NCBI GenBank assembly: GCA_947561585.1
Contig: CANNZV010000422.1
Location: 186,994 to 250,993 of the forward strand
Reading direction: 5' to 3'
Source of the DNA: Caprella mutica
Lineage: Eukaryota > Arthropoda > Malacostraca > Amphipoda > Caprellidae
Length of the DNA stretch: 64,000 nucleotides
Positions 51,101-52,121 of this stretch are shown here, piece after piece. The position numbers were made by a program, and so were the translations under genes. The notes under the pieces were generated by a model. The model made no database searches and had not been told where the DNA came from. It worked only from the letters and a program-made list of their open reading frames with translations. The number at the start of each line of letters is the position of its first letter. The first letter of the stretch is position 1.

Positions 51101-51511
51101 TATAGTTCTTAATCTAGTACTAGTTTGCATTTATTAAATGCTTTAATTCATGTAGATAAATATCTTTCAAAACAACATATTATGAAAATTAATACAATAG
51201 CAAATCTTCTTGTTGTTTATAATGGTAGGGTAAGATACGAATTATCGGTCGGTTTCACATCTTCGGTCATATAAGAAAAAACTATATAATGATAATAATT
51301 AATAAATTTAAATTTTCATTGGTATCATGGAATACCAATGAAAATTAAATAATAATTACTATATCGTTCTTTCTTATATGACCGCAGATGTGAAACTGGC
51401 CTATAATTCATAACTTACCCTAAACACATGTTAGGATTATAACACATGTTAGGATTATAAAAGGATATCTTCCTCTTACCTGAAAGTAGAGTCCTTGATG
51501 TTGGCAAAGTC
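1..51511 (-). CDS. FRAS1: FRAS1-like extracellular matrix protein, N-terminal part (21 exons, open at both ends)
   Basis: Spliced gene on the minus strand. Twenty-one exons with GT/AG borders were joined by hand, and all 20 junction phases agree. The product (about 1,120 residues here) has six VWC domains (exons 1-9) and then about 14 furin-like repeats of the C-x2-C-x3-C-x2-C type (exons 9-21). From family knowledge, this order and number match FRAS1, a secreted or membrane-anchored basement-membrane protein that acts in the Fraser complex with FREM proteins. The CSPG and Calx-beta repeats expected next would lie beyond base 1. No start codon or signal peptide was found: the first visible exon begins in phase 1, so at least one exon lies upstream, above 51,511 or outside the window. 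Exons are markedly GC-richer than introns. Other VWC proteins such as kielin/chordin-like are less likely because they lack the furin-repeat block. Orthology is an inference from domain order. Confidence 0.8.
323..499 (-). CDS. FRAS1: FRAS1-like visible exon 20: furin-like repeat 13
   Basis: 177 bases, phase 1-1, acceptor attttgcag, donor gtaatg. Encodes HYLSPTHQCEPC, GCLSCSNGGRCSSC, then YKDQCLSQC and HTNLWEHQC. Confidence 0.87.
764..889 (-). CDS. FRAS1: FRAS1-like visible exon 19: furin-like repeat 12
   Basis: 126 bases, phase 1-1, acceptor ctccttcag, donor gtatgt. Encodes GECLTCHHSCRGC, ECLQCEEGFVREKGAC and QSCSA. A 16-bp minisatellite begins about 14 bases upstream of the acceptor. Confidence 0.87.
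903..1337. repeat. 16-bp minisatellite next to the exon 19 acceptor
   Basis: About 27 copies of aacactagtgatgagg and variants (attagt, gttgag, gttgacg). On the transcript strand the array sits directly upstream of the polypyrimidine tract of exon 19, so any branch site within about 40 bases must fall in the repeat. Confidence 0.95.
1763..1839 (-). CDS. FRAS1: FRAS1-like visible exon 18: end of furin-like repeat 11
   Basis: 77 bases, phase 2 to 1, acceptor ctcctctag, donor gtgagc. Encodes YILHGQCVQTCPIGTHF and PSPGLEKQ. It supplies the C-terminal half of a furin-like unit and repairs the phase between exons 17 and 19, which do not join directly. Found only from splice sites. Confidence 0.83.
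2175..2296 (-). CDS. FRAS1: FRAS1-like visible exon 17: furin-like repeat 11
   Basis: 122 bases, phase 0 to 2, acceptor ctcctccag, donor gtacct. Encodes GTCSSTQCIPGTRLHPSG, CIPCPPHCSSC and CTQCYSG. The frame continues into exon 18. Confidence 0.87.
2625..2872 (-). CDS. FRAS1: FRAS1-like visible exon 16: furin-like repeats 9-10
   Basis: 248 bases, phase 1 to 0, acceptor tcccatag, donor gtactt. Encodes CDASCSACILNPDSES, CLECKESGLTPEGPLC, TCSPGYFNSSREVCAPC and CSQCSHGSSSGCTEC: two furin-like units in one exon. Confidence 0.9.
3257..3360. repeat. 20-bp minisatellite, 5 copies
   Basis: Unit tgttacaacattgccaatac with one-base variants, in the intron between exons 15 and 16. Confidence 0.93.
3429..3587 (-). 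CDS. FRAS1: FRAS1-like visible exon 15: furin-like repeat 8
   Basis: 159 bases, phase 1-1, donor gtgaga. Encodes CDARCSSCSGPSPTHC, CPPLFTFYRRSPEE and CLTKCRDGYYL. Its acceptor polypyrimidine tract is almost pure cytosine on the coding strand (a G run at about 3,597-3,610 on the plus strand). Confidence 0.88.
4061..4189 (-). CDS. FRAS1: FRAS1-like visible exon 14: furin-like repeat 7
   Basis: 129 bases, phase 1-1, acceptor catttgcag, donor gtgagc. Encodes IRHCLQKAGAYCTHC, DYLLQEGKCVAEC and FYKDGNNC. The repeat's opening cysteine pattern is atypical (C-x7-C-x2-C). Confidence 0.87.
4417..4603. mobile_element. Palindromic TA-MITE, 'cggacacgt' arm type
   Basis: TA-flanked; arms gggtaagtttctaattatcg / mirrored at the end. 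Here the core is reduced to ttggtatccatgatacctat. In the intron between exons 14 and 13. Confidence 0.9.
4660..4772 (-). CDS. FRAS1: FRAS1-like visible exon 13: furin-like repeat 6 (second half)
   Basis: 113 bases, phase 2 to 1, acceptor tcctgattag, donor gtatgt. Encodes CTSCSSTDFLVVEEKEW, then GECVESCPKNFEVDGAFC. Found by phase and cysteine spacing. Confidence 0.85.
4887..5011. mobile_element. Palindromic TA-MITE, 'cgat' arm type, coreless
   Basis: TA-flanked; left gggtaagttttgagttattg, right ctagtaactcgtaactcacc. It lacks the core palindrome. In the intron between exons 13 and 12. Confidence 0.85.
5160..5271 (+). repeat. Dispersed repeat copy next to the exon 12 donor
   Basis: attaagtacaagggactgga then tggctccatgaacaaagtca and gcagaaaagctactt. 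Related copies lie at 27,371 and 32,363. It ends about ten bases from the splice donor of exon 12. Confidence 0.8.
5281..5473 (-). CDS. FRAS1: FRAS1-like visible exon 12: furin-like repeats 5-6
   Basis: 193 bases, phase 1 to 2, acceptor tctcccccag. Encodes CHPLCQSC, CLTCPPHLHLYKGSC and CAPCYRGCKECSGGSEQ. The donor is gtggggtg, a weak match to consensus, but it gives the right phase to join SCTSC of exon 13. A dispersed repeat starts about 10 bases downstream in the intron. Confidence 0.83.
5716..5867 (-). CDS. FRAS1: FRAS1-like visible exon 11: furin-like repeat 4
   Basis: 152 bases, phase 2 to 1, acceptor ttgtttcag, donor gtatgt. Encodes AGKCIPCPDSCEAC, then CVSCQSDHFVQKGLCVDSC and GYYLHDNKC, one complete furin-like unit. 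Confidence 0.9.
6062..6261. mobile_element. Palindromic MITE, 'cggtcatataag' arm type
   Basis: Arms contain cttcggtcatataag and its mirror. The core is ttggtatcaatgatacctgc followed by atgtatcaaagattccaa. In the intron between exons 11 and 10. Confidence 0.88.
6279..6503 (-). CDS. FRAS1: FRAS1-like visible exon 10: furin-like repeats 2-3
   Basis: 225 bases, phase 2-2, acceptor with a C-rich tract (cccccccag), donor gtaagt. Encodes CPPSTFLSAGECVSSC, CEPCATECATC and CVETCPQGYSQ. The cysteine spacing is that of furin-like repeats. There is no ATG here, so it is an internal exon. Confidence 0.88.
7217..7697. repeat. 28-bp minisatellite built from the exon 9 splice donor
   Basis: Mostly 28-bp units containing tagtgcagtggtacatggtg followed by tagttacc; a few 23-bp variants (ggttatctagtac) lie at the far end. 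The array runs into exon 9: its last 20 coding bases plus gtaac are the repeat. At least 14 copies keep the gtaacta donor on the minus strand. Confidence 0.96.
7678..8120 (-). CDS. FRAS1: FRAS1-like visible exon 9: end of VWC 6 and first furin-like repeats
   Basis: 443 bases, the longest exon, phase 0 to 2, acceptor ttttttcag. SGEVWGVGC, CRLCSC and STCCPPC finish VWC 6. TCSPHCVAC begins the furin-like block, followed by an unusual loop of about 35 residues, then CTACEAGYLL and CVSCHPSCEDC. The donor (gtaact) follows ACTAG, and its last 20 exonic bases recur downstream in a 28-bp minisatellite that repeats this donor at least 14 times. Phase 2 at this donor joins exactly to exon 10 (HCT-S-CPPS). 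Confidence 0.88.
8486..8641. mobile_element. Partial MITE: core plus 'gtgtgtacggtcctt' right arm
   Basis: A perfect core palindrome (ttatccatgatacctgcagg, mirrored) is followed by the second-family right arm (gtaggaggagcttagc ... gtgtgtacggtcctt). The matching left arm is missing. In the intron between exons 9 and 8. Confidence 0.82.
8664..8825 (-). CDS. FRAS1: FRAS1-like visible exon 8: second half of VWC 5, start of VWC 6
   Basis: 162 bases, phase 0-0, acceptor tcttccag, donor gttaga. VCECVQGKVSC and RCCPDC complete VWC 5. LCIYNGELKQ starts VWC 6, split by a phase-0 intron at the same place as in VWC 1, 2 and 4. Confidence 0.88.
8850..8895. repeat. Solo left arm of a TA-MITE
   Basis: gggtaagtaatgagttatta and a short AT stretch, with no right arm. 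Confidence 0.55.
8955..9090. mobile_element. Imperfect fold-back sequence
   Basis: gcaggacgctgaaaaccttatt faces aaataaggaattaccgtcct around a loop of about 80 bases; possibly an old MITE. Confidence 0.5.
9354..9545. mobile_element. Fold-back MITE, 'gcatgcagcgattg' family
   Basis: Near-perfect inverted ends of about 30 bases (gcatgcagcgattgttgcga), with extra inverted gcgatnatcgct motifs inside. It lies in the intron between exons 8 and 7. Confidence 0.85.
9563..9762. mobile_element. Fold-back MITE, 'cacttgcgtttctcaacgcc' family (diverged)
   Basis: Starts taaggcccccttcacacttg and ends aggacgcaggggcctaa; a central aacgcaagtgtgaac repeats the end motif. Same family as 11,247-11,475. Confidence 0.8.
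9793..9863 (-). CDS. FRAS1: FRAS1-like visible exon 7: first half of VWC 5
   Basis: 71 bases, phase 1 to 0, acceptor tttacaag, donor gtaactc. Encodes WCSLSDGTRKPHGSLW then DNCPE, the first half of VWC 5. It is too short to stand out as an ORF; support is the exact phase fit and the domain continuing in exon 8 with VCECVQG. Confidence 0.82.
10304..10463 (-). CDS. FRAS1: FRAS1-like visible exon 6: body of VWC 4
   Basis: 160 bases, phase 0 to 1, acceptor tctgttccag, donor gtcagt. Encodes SGQSFKPDSC, the CTQCVC core, the CPRLTC segment and the closing ECCQKC. The usual tryptophan is replaced by phenylalanine. Spliced by phase with exons 5 and 7. Confidence 0.9.
10635..10864 (-). CDS. FRAS1: FRAS1-like visible exon 5: VWC 3 and start of VWC 4
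   Basis: 230 bases, phase 1 to 0, acceptor tgttttcag, donor gtcaga. VWC 3 runs from ETCSVAP through GTVWQP, CTKCQC and ACCPEC without an internal intron. CLHQNRVYK opens VWC 4. VWC 3 has a longer start than the other VWC domains and lacks the usual G-x-Y turn. Confidence 0.9.
11011..11186. mobile_element. Palindromic TA-MITE, 'cgatcatat' arm type
   Basis: TA-flanked; left gggcagattcgaattaccga, right ggatcttgccc. The core is perfect. The private change gggca / tgccc is present at both ends. In the intron between exons 5 and 4. Confidence 0.9.
11247..11475. mobile_element. Fold-back MITE, 'cacttgcgtttctcaacgcc' family (near-perfect)
   Basis: Arms of about 100 bases are almost exact reverse complements (ggtccccttcacacttgcgt / mirrored). 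The centre has a second pair of inverted cacacttgcg motifs. In the intron between exons 5 and 4. Confidence 0.9.
11534..11729 (-). CDS. FRAS1: FRAS1-like visible exon 4: body of VWC 2
   Basis: 196 bases, phase 0 to 1, acceptor tttttccag, donor gtacag. It begins HGEVWTPGSP, has the CEECRC core and ends with QCCPSC, completing VWC 2. A serine/proline-rich stretch (PGSPSPGSPNS) lengthens the loop before the first cysteine cluster. Confidence 0.9.
11903..12042. mobile_element. Palindromic TA-MITE, coreless
   Basis: Arms gggtacgtcacaaattattg and mirrored end accgataattcgtaacttac. The core is missing. In the intron between exons 4 and 3. Confidence 0.85.
12101..12217 (-). CDS. FRAS1: FRAS1-like visible exon 3: end of VWC 1, start of VWC 2
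   Basis: 117 bases, phase 0-0, acceptor tttccccag, donor gtgaga. ECQATQC and ECCPVC close VWC 1 (CC-x2-C signature). CYIGDTVYK opens VWC 2 with the usual G-x-x-Y turn. The donor follows the lysine of VYK, as at two other VWC domains of this gene. Confidence 0.9.
12263..12472. repeat. 21-bp minisatellite, 10 copies
   Basis: Perfect units of aaaggttcactgtagctatt plus one t, making up most of the 342-base intron between exons 3 and 2. Confidence 0.96.
12560..12634 (-). CDS. FRAS1: FRAS1-like visible exon 2: middle of VWC domain 1
   Basis: A 75-base, phase 0-0 exon with acceptor ttatttcag and donor gtatga. It encodes SGSSW, then CKRCHC and ITQCEVQ, the W-x-C-x2-C-x-C core of VWC 1. It follows a 38.8-kb intron and precedes a 342-base intron that is mostly a 21-bp minisatellite. 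Confidence 0.85.
13047..13300. repeat. Palindrome-rich degenerate tandem repeat
   Basis: Repeats of tgtatcagtgatacagt alternate with cattatacactgcac. Each unit is itself self-complementary, so the region can form many small hairpins. Confidence 0.85.
14189..14396. mobile_element. Palindromic TA-MITE, 'cggtcatataag' arm type
   Basis: TA-flanked; long near-perfect palindrome of about 208 bp with the intact core ggtatccatgatacctgcag and mirror. The next element starts eight bases later. Confidence 0.92.
14404..14547. mobile_element. Palindromic TA-MITE, 'cgatcatataag' arm type, coreless
   Basis: Left gggtatgttccgagttatcg, right caataactagaaacttgccc. It is directly next to the previous element, so two insertions lie side by side. 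Confidence 0.85.
14728..15066. repeat. 33-bp minisatellite, about 10 copies
   Basis: Units of gatatatgtttttcatgtcg plus a T-rich spacer ending in tct; the first half has cttgtc and the second half ttttatc, a two-block structure. The short open frames across it are by-products. Confidence 0.93.
15342..17639. repeat. 44-bp satellite-like array, about 52 copies, with higher-order repeats
   Basis: Unit begins gagcgatatgaacatttttg and continues agatatgccgttatttcaat. Variants (gagtgat, taccg, gaaatt, atttatgag) recur at fixed distances: atttatgag at 15,795 and 16,191 (396 = 9 units); ttaagatata at 17,031 and 17,339 (308 = 7 units). Whole blocks were therefore duplicated. Confidence 0.95.
17868..18057. 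mobile_element. Palindromic TA-MITE with a foreign core
   Basis: Arms are the 'cttcggtcat' type with private mirrored changes (agtactacatc / gatgtagtac). The core is a different palindrome, ctatctaatac ... gtattagatag, around cccggg. Confidence 0.88.
18058..18458. other. AT-rich intron sequence, nothing recognised
   Basis: Over 75% A+T, without frames, arrays or MITE ends. Confidence 0.6.
18459..18563. repeat. Degenerate 18-bp repeat
   Basis: About six imperfect copies of gactctttaattacctg. Their flanks are ordinary AT-rich DNA. Confidence 0.7.
18698..18975. repeat. Array of the dispersed 'ggccatagaag' motif with inverted end
   Basis: Six to seven copies of a unit of about 30 bp containing ggtggggccatagaagatt. 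One inverted copy (cttctatggcccacccata) follows at about 18,950. The same motif recurs near 22.1, 22.6, 28.3 and 31.2 kb. Confidence 0.88.
19103..19303. mobile_element. Palindromic MITE, diverged
   Basis: Left gggtaggttatgaactatca, right ataattcgtaccc. The core is partly deleted (gtatccaccaggaggtatca). Confidence 0.8.
19304..20055. other. Intron sequence, nothing recognised apart from G-runs
   Basis: No gene, array or MITE end. The G-runs at 19,480 are listed separately. Confidence 0.55.
19480..19502 (+). other. G-runs, possible quadruplex
   Basis: Runs of eleven and ten guanines separated by ttga. Similar homopolymer runs of G or C occur at about 3,597, 18,909, 21,151, 42,646, 44,104 and 59,750. 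Confidence 0.6.
20056..20309. mobile_element. Palindromic MITE with a duplicated half core
   Basis: Arms gggaagtttcgaattaacga and ccggaacctatcc. An internal segment of about 50 bases (aactctttattttaatttgt) is duplicated. Confidence 0.8.
20939..21143. mobile_element. Palindromic MITE with an eroded right end
   Basis: Left ataggttatcagttatcgca; perfect core; right end only partly conserved (ttttcgaaatgtggatcgat). Confidence 0.72.
21244..21378 (+). other. Coding-like GC-rich island, unrecognised
   Basis: 45 codons on the plus strand (IRDCELSLFW ... ALAAINRLNDR) end in TAA. Base composition is far GC-richer than the flanks. It has no start codon and no clear acceptor. It may be the last exon of a gene fragment or a transposon remnant; not assigned. 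Confidence 0.3.
22111..22691. mobile_element. Possible element bounded by inverted 'ttatggtggggccatagaag' motifs
   Basis: Two direct copies of the motif (22,111-22,165) face inverted copies at 22,633-22,691, with about 450 AT-rich bases between. This could be a MITE whose ends are the source of the dispersed motif, or two independent fragments. Target duplications were not clear. Confidence 0.45.
22904..23130. mobile_element. Chimeric MITE: type-1 left arm, type-2 right arm
   Basis: Left gggtatgttcccagttatcg (gggtaag family). Core gatacctgcgggtatcatgg. Right gtaggaggagctttg ... gtgtgtacggccctt (second family). The two ends are not inverted repeats of each other. Confidence 0.85.
23462..23760 (+). 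repeat. Tandem pair of a dispersed 'cttggtgggacgattggtca' unit
   Basis: Two units of about 120 bp share tttggtgggacgattagtca, gatccggtcaaaggtcaagg and cctttataactcaaa. A shorter ggtcaaggtcatttataatt unit then repeats three times. Probably part of an interspersed repeat. Confidence 0.7.
24152..24346. mobile_element. Palindromic MITE, 'cggtcatag' arm type
   Basis: Left gggataaattacgaattatt, right accaataattcgtaatttgc. Only half the core is present (ttggtatcatggataccaac). Confidence 0.88.
24656..24854. mobile_element. Palindromic TA-MITE with a diverged right arm
   Basis: TA-flanked gggtaagttctcagttattg; perfect core; the right arm is mutated (ctaggaattaccattatttt). Confidence 0.82.
25720..25942. 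mobile_element. Second-family palindromic MITE (reference copy)
   Basis: Both ends belong to the second family: left agagtccgtacacacgcagg, right gcgtgtgtacggcccttc. It has the same core palindrome as the gggtaag family. The right arm has an internal deletion of the ggaggagc segment. Confidence 0.88.
26095..26185. repeat. Dispersed 'gcgcaatctcgagattgccg' motif, copy 1
   Basis: Shared with 48,125-48,200 (ctcgagattgccgcgcat ... aagatc). A relative with a hairpin (gcacaatttacag ... gattgtgcaagag) lies at 25,145-25,215. Confidence 0.65.
26530..27225. repeat. 21-bp AT-rich minisatellite, about 30 copies
   Basis: Units of tttaattaatacattatttt plus g. The first three copies are shorter (17 bp, ending ataatg). 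A long open frame of repeated NTLFCLI is only a by-product of a 21-bp period without stops. Confidence 0.95.
27371..27480 (+). repeat. Dispersed repeat copy (diverged)
   Basis: attaaatacaaaggactcgg then tgactccatgaacaaaatca and gcagaaaagctacttcatga. Same family as 5,160 and 32,363. Confidence 0.75.
27913..28095. mobile_element. Palindromic MITE without right end
   Basis: Left gggtatgttgggaactatcg, perfect core, then part of a second core (ggtatccatgatacc) where the right arm should be. Confidence 0.7.
28290..28562. repeat. Tandem array of the 'cttctatggccccacca' motif
   Basis: About ten copies of atcttctatggccccaccaa and variants alternating with catgactttt, in the opposite orientation to the 18.7-kb array. 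Confidence 0.9.
28563..29431. other. Intron sequence, nothing recognised
   Basis: Unique AT-rich DNA with a short GC-richer patch at 29,100-29,180; no coding signal. Confidence 0.55.
29432..29647. mobile_element. Palindromic TA-MITE, 'cggacacgt' arm type (near-perfect)
   Basis: TA-flanked. Both arms share private variants (taccggtcagttccccaatt, exactly mirrored), suggesting arm homogenisation or very recent origin. Confidence 0.92.
29884..30015. mobile_element. Palindromic MITE, coreless
   Basis: Left gggtaagttatcagctactg, right ccgataactgggaacttacc. Confidence 0.82.
30170..30243. repeat. Solo right arm of a TA-MITE
   Basis: attattatatcgtttttcct through accgaagatgtgaaaccgat, with no left arm in front. 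Confidence 0.65.
30489..30590. mobile_element. Short coreless MITE
   Basis: gggtaggttttaagttattg and mirrored cgctaaatcgttacttaact, only about 100 bp. Confidence 0.7.
30958..31195. repeat. 18-bp minisatellite, about 12 copies
   Basis: Units of gagactgatatactatca, flanked by gagagaga microsatellite at both ends. Confidence 0.95.
31214..31305. repeat. Hairpin of the dispersed 'ggccatagaag' motif
   Basis: aaggtggggccatagaagaa is followed by inverted copies ending tcttctatggccccacc. It is a short fold-back version of the motif arrayed at 18.7 and 28.3 kb. Confidence 0.75.
31755..32010. mobile_element. MITE with tandem core copies
   Basis: Left gggtaaatttctgagttacc; then three tandem copies of ggtatcatggataccaaata with a spacer (aaataacgaattaactac). 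The right arm is lost. Confidence 0.78.
32054..32242 (+). other. Short open frame in unusually GC-balanced DNA, unrecognised
   Basis: A 62-codon frame (MTVNNTFTSP ... HHDMGIIL) in a non-repetitive stretch. No family recognised. It sits between a decayed MITE and a dispersed repeat, so it may be part of a larger transposon fragment. Confidence 0.2.
32360..32600 (+). repeat. Longest copy of the dispersed repeat, with an open frame
   Basis: Contains both segments seen elsewhere: attaagtacaagggactgga (as at 5.2 and 27.4 kb) and agaggaaaatgaagagatga (as at 63.8 kb). Between them a plus-strand frame stays open for about 66 codons (KYKGLEETVRKK ... WKRKMKR) to TGA near 32,560. The product is not recognised; it may be the 3' end of a transposon-encoded or retrocopied gene. 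Confidence 0.6.
33072..33339. mobile_element. MITE with an expanded core
   Basis: Left gggtaagttacaagttatcg, right ccgataactcgggagctttc. The centre holds four or five variants of ggtatcatggataccag. Confidence 0.8.
33451..33562. repeat. Degenerate 20-bp repeat, six copies
   Basis: Copies of gacgttccatcaaaactgaa with about 20% variation. Confidence 0.8.
33684..33905. repeat. 24-bp minisatellite, 9 copies
   Basis: Units of gtcactgtacagtcaccata plus caca. Each contains the near-palindrome cactgtacagt; open frames on both strands follow from the 24-bp period. Confidence 0.95.
33993..34172. mobile_element. Palindromic MITE, 'cggtcatataacg' arm type
   Basis: Left gggctaagttaataattatc, right gaccgataattagtaactaa. 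The core is decayed. Confidence 0.83.
34240..34411. repeat. 24-bp minisatellite, 7 copies
   Basis: Units of aaagagagtaattcatcatt plus cact or tagt, two variants alternating in part. Confidence 0.94.
34489..36491. repeat. 20-bp array of about 100 copies (2 kb)
   Basis: Units of tctctaagttactcacaatg. Sub-blocks carry private variants: ttacttac with tctataag in 34,850-35,390, and ttattcac in 35,765-36,310. Three shortened joints (tctcctcacaatg) mark old recombination points. Confidence 0.96.
36633..36935. mobile_element. MITE left half with an internal 45-bp tandem repeat
   Basis: Left gggtaaattacgaattatgg; core ggtatcaatgatacccacag; then three copies of a 45-bp unit (atcattatatttatattaat). 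No right end was found. Confidence 0.75.
37186..37650. repeat. Variable-length minisatellite (about 48-75 bp units)
   Basis: Repeats of catatactgtagatacagtc with aatgtagggatatactgtat. Degenerate relatives continue to about 37,790. Confidence 0.88.
38199..38571. mobile_element. MITE with core degenerated into a 20-bp tandem repeat
   Basis: Left gataagtttcgagttacggt, right ccgataactaggaactcacc. The centre contains about nine aataaatcgtgaataccaag units derived from half cores. Confidence 0.8.
38983..39130. mobile_element. MITE with its right arm missing
   Basis: Left gggttctgttacgaataatc; core with gcatg in place of gcagg (gatacccgcatgtatcatgg); right side eroded. Confidence 0.68.
39131..39744. 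other. Intron sequence, nothing recognised
   Basis: Unique AT-rich sequence without arrays or frames. Confidence 0.55.
39745..39998. repeat. 37-bp minisatellite, about 6 copies
   Basis: Units containing taatcacttgtatcagggat and acggggaagatactg, with insertions in the outer copies. Confidence 0.85.
39999..40997. other. Intron sequence, nothing recognised
   Basis: Unique AT-rich DNA. A small degenerate ggcc/actag repeat (tagttgaactggttaactag) lies near 40,780. Confidence 0.55.
40998..41208. mobile_element. MITE with its left arm missing
   Basis: Core ggtatcctgatacctgcagg at 40,999; a second half core at 41,120; right end ataacttggaacttacccta. Confidence 0.7.
41706..42292. mobile_element. Possible fold-back element, 'cacacgagcgttttcaacgcc' type
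   Basis: Several inverted and direct copies of gtcacacgagcgtttttg and ggcgttttcaacgcc at 41,706-41,935, and an inverted end at 42,205-42,292 (gaaaacgctcgtgtgaggta). Its motifs resemble the family at 9.6 and 11.3 kb. The intervening 250 bases look ordinary. Confidence 0.55.
42371..42539. mobile_element. Palindromic MITE, 'cggtcatataag' arm type
   Basis: Left ggataagttacgaattatcg, right gaccgataattcgtaacttc. Compact, with core gtatccatgatacctgcaag. Confidence 0.9.
42832..43435. repeat. 25-bp minisatellite degrading into an 18-bp form
   Basis: About 16 units of agtcatgttgcagtcatgta plus aaaat, followed from 43,230 by irregular tacagtcatgttaaaaa units. Confidence 0.93.
43488..43690. mobile_element. 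Palindromic MITE, 'cgatcgtat' arm type
   Basis: Left gggtaagttccaagttatcg, right ccgataacttgtaatttacc. Core complete. Confidence 0.88.
44226..44706. repeat. 23-bp minisatellite, about 20 copies
   Basis: Units of accttcacactacatcacac plus tgt, a few with accctgt. The unit has no stop in several frames, so long plus-strand frames (HYITLYLHTTS type) appear that I do not regard as genes. Confidence 0.96.
45405..45517. repeat. Degenerate 17-bp repeat at the mariner insertion site
   Basis: About six copies of gacaattgaacccnccg type. The mariner inserted at a TA directly after the last copy. Confidence 0.75.
45518..46814 (-). mobile_element. Mariner-type (DD37D) DNA transposon, full length with intact ends
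   Basis: A 1,297-bp element flanked by TA on both sides (45,516-45,517 and 46,815-46,816). The inverted ends are perfect for at least 27 bases and start cagggtggggcgtaagtttg. It carries one transposase frame on the minus strand, interrupted once. Length, TA target and ends are those of Tc1/mariner elements. Identical ends suggest a recent insertion. It lies in the giant intron, on the same strand as the host gene. Confidence 0.95.
45641..46660 (-). pseudogene. Mariner transposase broken by one in-frame stop
   Basis: The frame has 339 positions from ATG at 46,660. The N-terminal part (residues 1-100) has two helix-turn-helix DNA-binding regions with a GRPR motif near residue 52. The DDE/D catalytic domain follows: first Asp in VWSDEKNF (144), second in FQQDGATSH (240), third in SPDVNPMD (278). 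Counting gives 37 residues between the second and third Asp, hence DD37D. The only visible lesion is a TGA at 46,076-46,078 (position 195, after ...AAVSET), so the translated part lacks two of the three catalytic residues. No frameshift is seen, and the C-terminus (IKNKGGHFE) is intact. Either the copy is freshly dead or this allele carries a nonsense change; in trans mobilisation stays possible because the ends are intact. Confidence 0.92.
46894..47023. repeat. 51-bp direct duplication
   Basis: Two near-identical copies, 46,894-46,944 and 46,973-47,023, 79 bases apart, starting tataccaaatctttattcaa. Confidence 0.9.
47565..48040. repeat. 39-bp minisatellite, about 11 copies
   Basis: Units containing acctaactagtgaatctagg and tagctaacttgtattt, with shorter variants at both ends. 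Confidence 0.92.
48125..48200. repeat. Dispersed 'ctcgagattgccgcgcat' motif, copy 2
   Basis: cccattctcgagattgccgc followed by gcatcttcaagatcctaaag; partner of 26,095-26,185. Confidence 0.65.
48758..50533. repeat. 71-bp array, 25 copies, with an 8-unit higher-order repeat
   Basis: Unit contains actagggatgaactcttacg and caatatctatttacagtc. The private variant agtgaaaaca occurs at 49,391, 49,746, 49,959 and 50,314, and tgaactccta at 49,491 and 50,059. Pairs are spaced 568 bases, exactly 8 units, so an 8-unit block was duplicated. Confidence 0.96.
50534..51227. other. Intron sequence between the 71-bp array and the exon 1 MITE
   Basis: No gene or repeat recognised. Confidence 0.55.
51228..51420. 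mobile_element. Palindromic TA-MITE beside visible exon 1
   Basis: TA-flanked gggtaagatacgaattatcg with mirrored end ataattcataacttacccta. Half core. It ends 60 bases from the donor of exon 1. Confidence 0.9.
51480..51511 (-). CDS. FRAS1: FRAS1-like visible exon 1: start of VWC domain 1
   Basis: A 32-base exon, with acceptor ...tttttgcag and donor gtaagagga on the minus strand. It enters in phase 1 and leaves in phase 0, encoding LCQHQGLYFQ. The C-x3-G-x-Y pattern is the usual beginning of a VWC domain and continues directly into exon 2 (SGSSW...). It is too short for ORF detection and was found by splice sites and domain logic. The next exon is 38.8 kb away. The joining is an inference from phase and domain fit. 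Confidence 0.72.
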
Positions 51512-51777
51512 CTGCAAAAAGTAAAATAAAAGTTAGTAAAATGACTTAATATTTAAGGAAAAGCTGATCATTTCTATTACTGTTCTACAGCCAAAAAAAG
51601 TGTATTCATAATAATATTTTACAGTTGCTAATTTCACATTTCCAAAAGTACATTTTACCAATTGTAATACTTATTGATGTCCGTACACGATGAAAAATTT
51701 ATAAATAACAGAAAATTAGAAAACTGCGATTTGAAAAATTAACATTATGAGTTGAATCTTTACTTTGATTGTTAAAG

Positions 51778-51828
51778 GGTGAGTACAGAGTTACAGGACA
51801 GTTCCACATTTTCGATCGTATAAGTATA
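51778..51828. repeat. Solo left arm of a TA-MITE
   Basis: gggtgagtacagagttacag then ttttcgatcgtataag; no mirrored end follows. Confidence 0.65.
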
Positions 51829-52121
51829 TATTCATGGTATATCATAGAAATAATTGGTGATTAACAAATAGATAGATATTTTTAAATACCAGATAGAATC
51901 TGATCAAGTAATGTTATGCAGCGTTATCTACAGTGCAAACTAATTACTATAGATACGAGATATAACGGGTACTGACACTTCTCATCACGACTGTGGTGTT
52001 CAATCCATGCAGTGTGATGACAGCTCACTCATCATTATGGTGATGAGTACATGAGTGATGAGACACAAACTGACAATAAAGCTAACATTTTAGCACCGAA
52101 AACTCAACACCTTTGAGATGT

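Larger units (their letters stand above)
12635..51479 (-). other. Giant intron (38.8 kb) of the FRAS1-like gene
   Basis: It separates exons 1 and 2 inside VWC domain 1. It holds the mariner copy, about 20 palindromic MITEs and more than 15 tandem arrays, which are listed separately. No nested host gene was recognised in either strand. All other introns of this gene seen here are between 0.17 and 1.3 kb. Confidence 0.7.
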
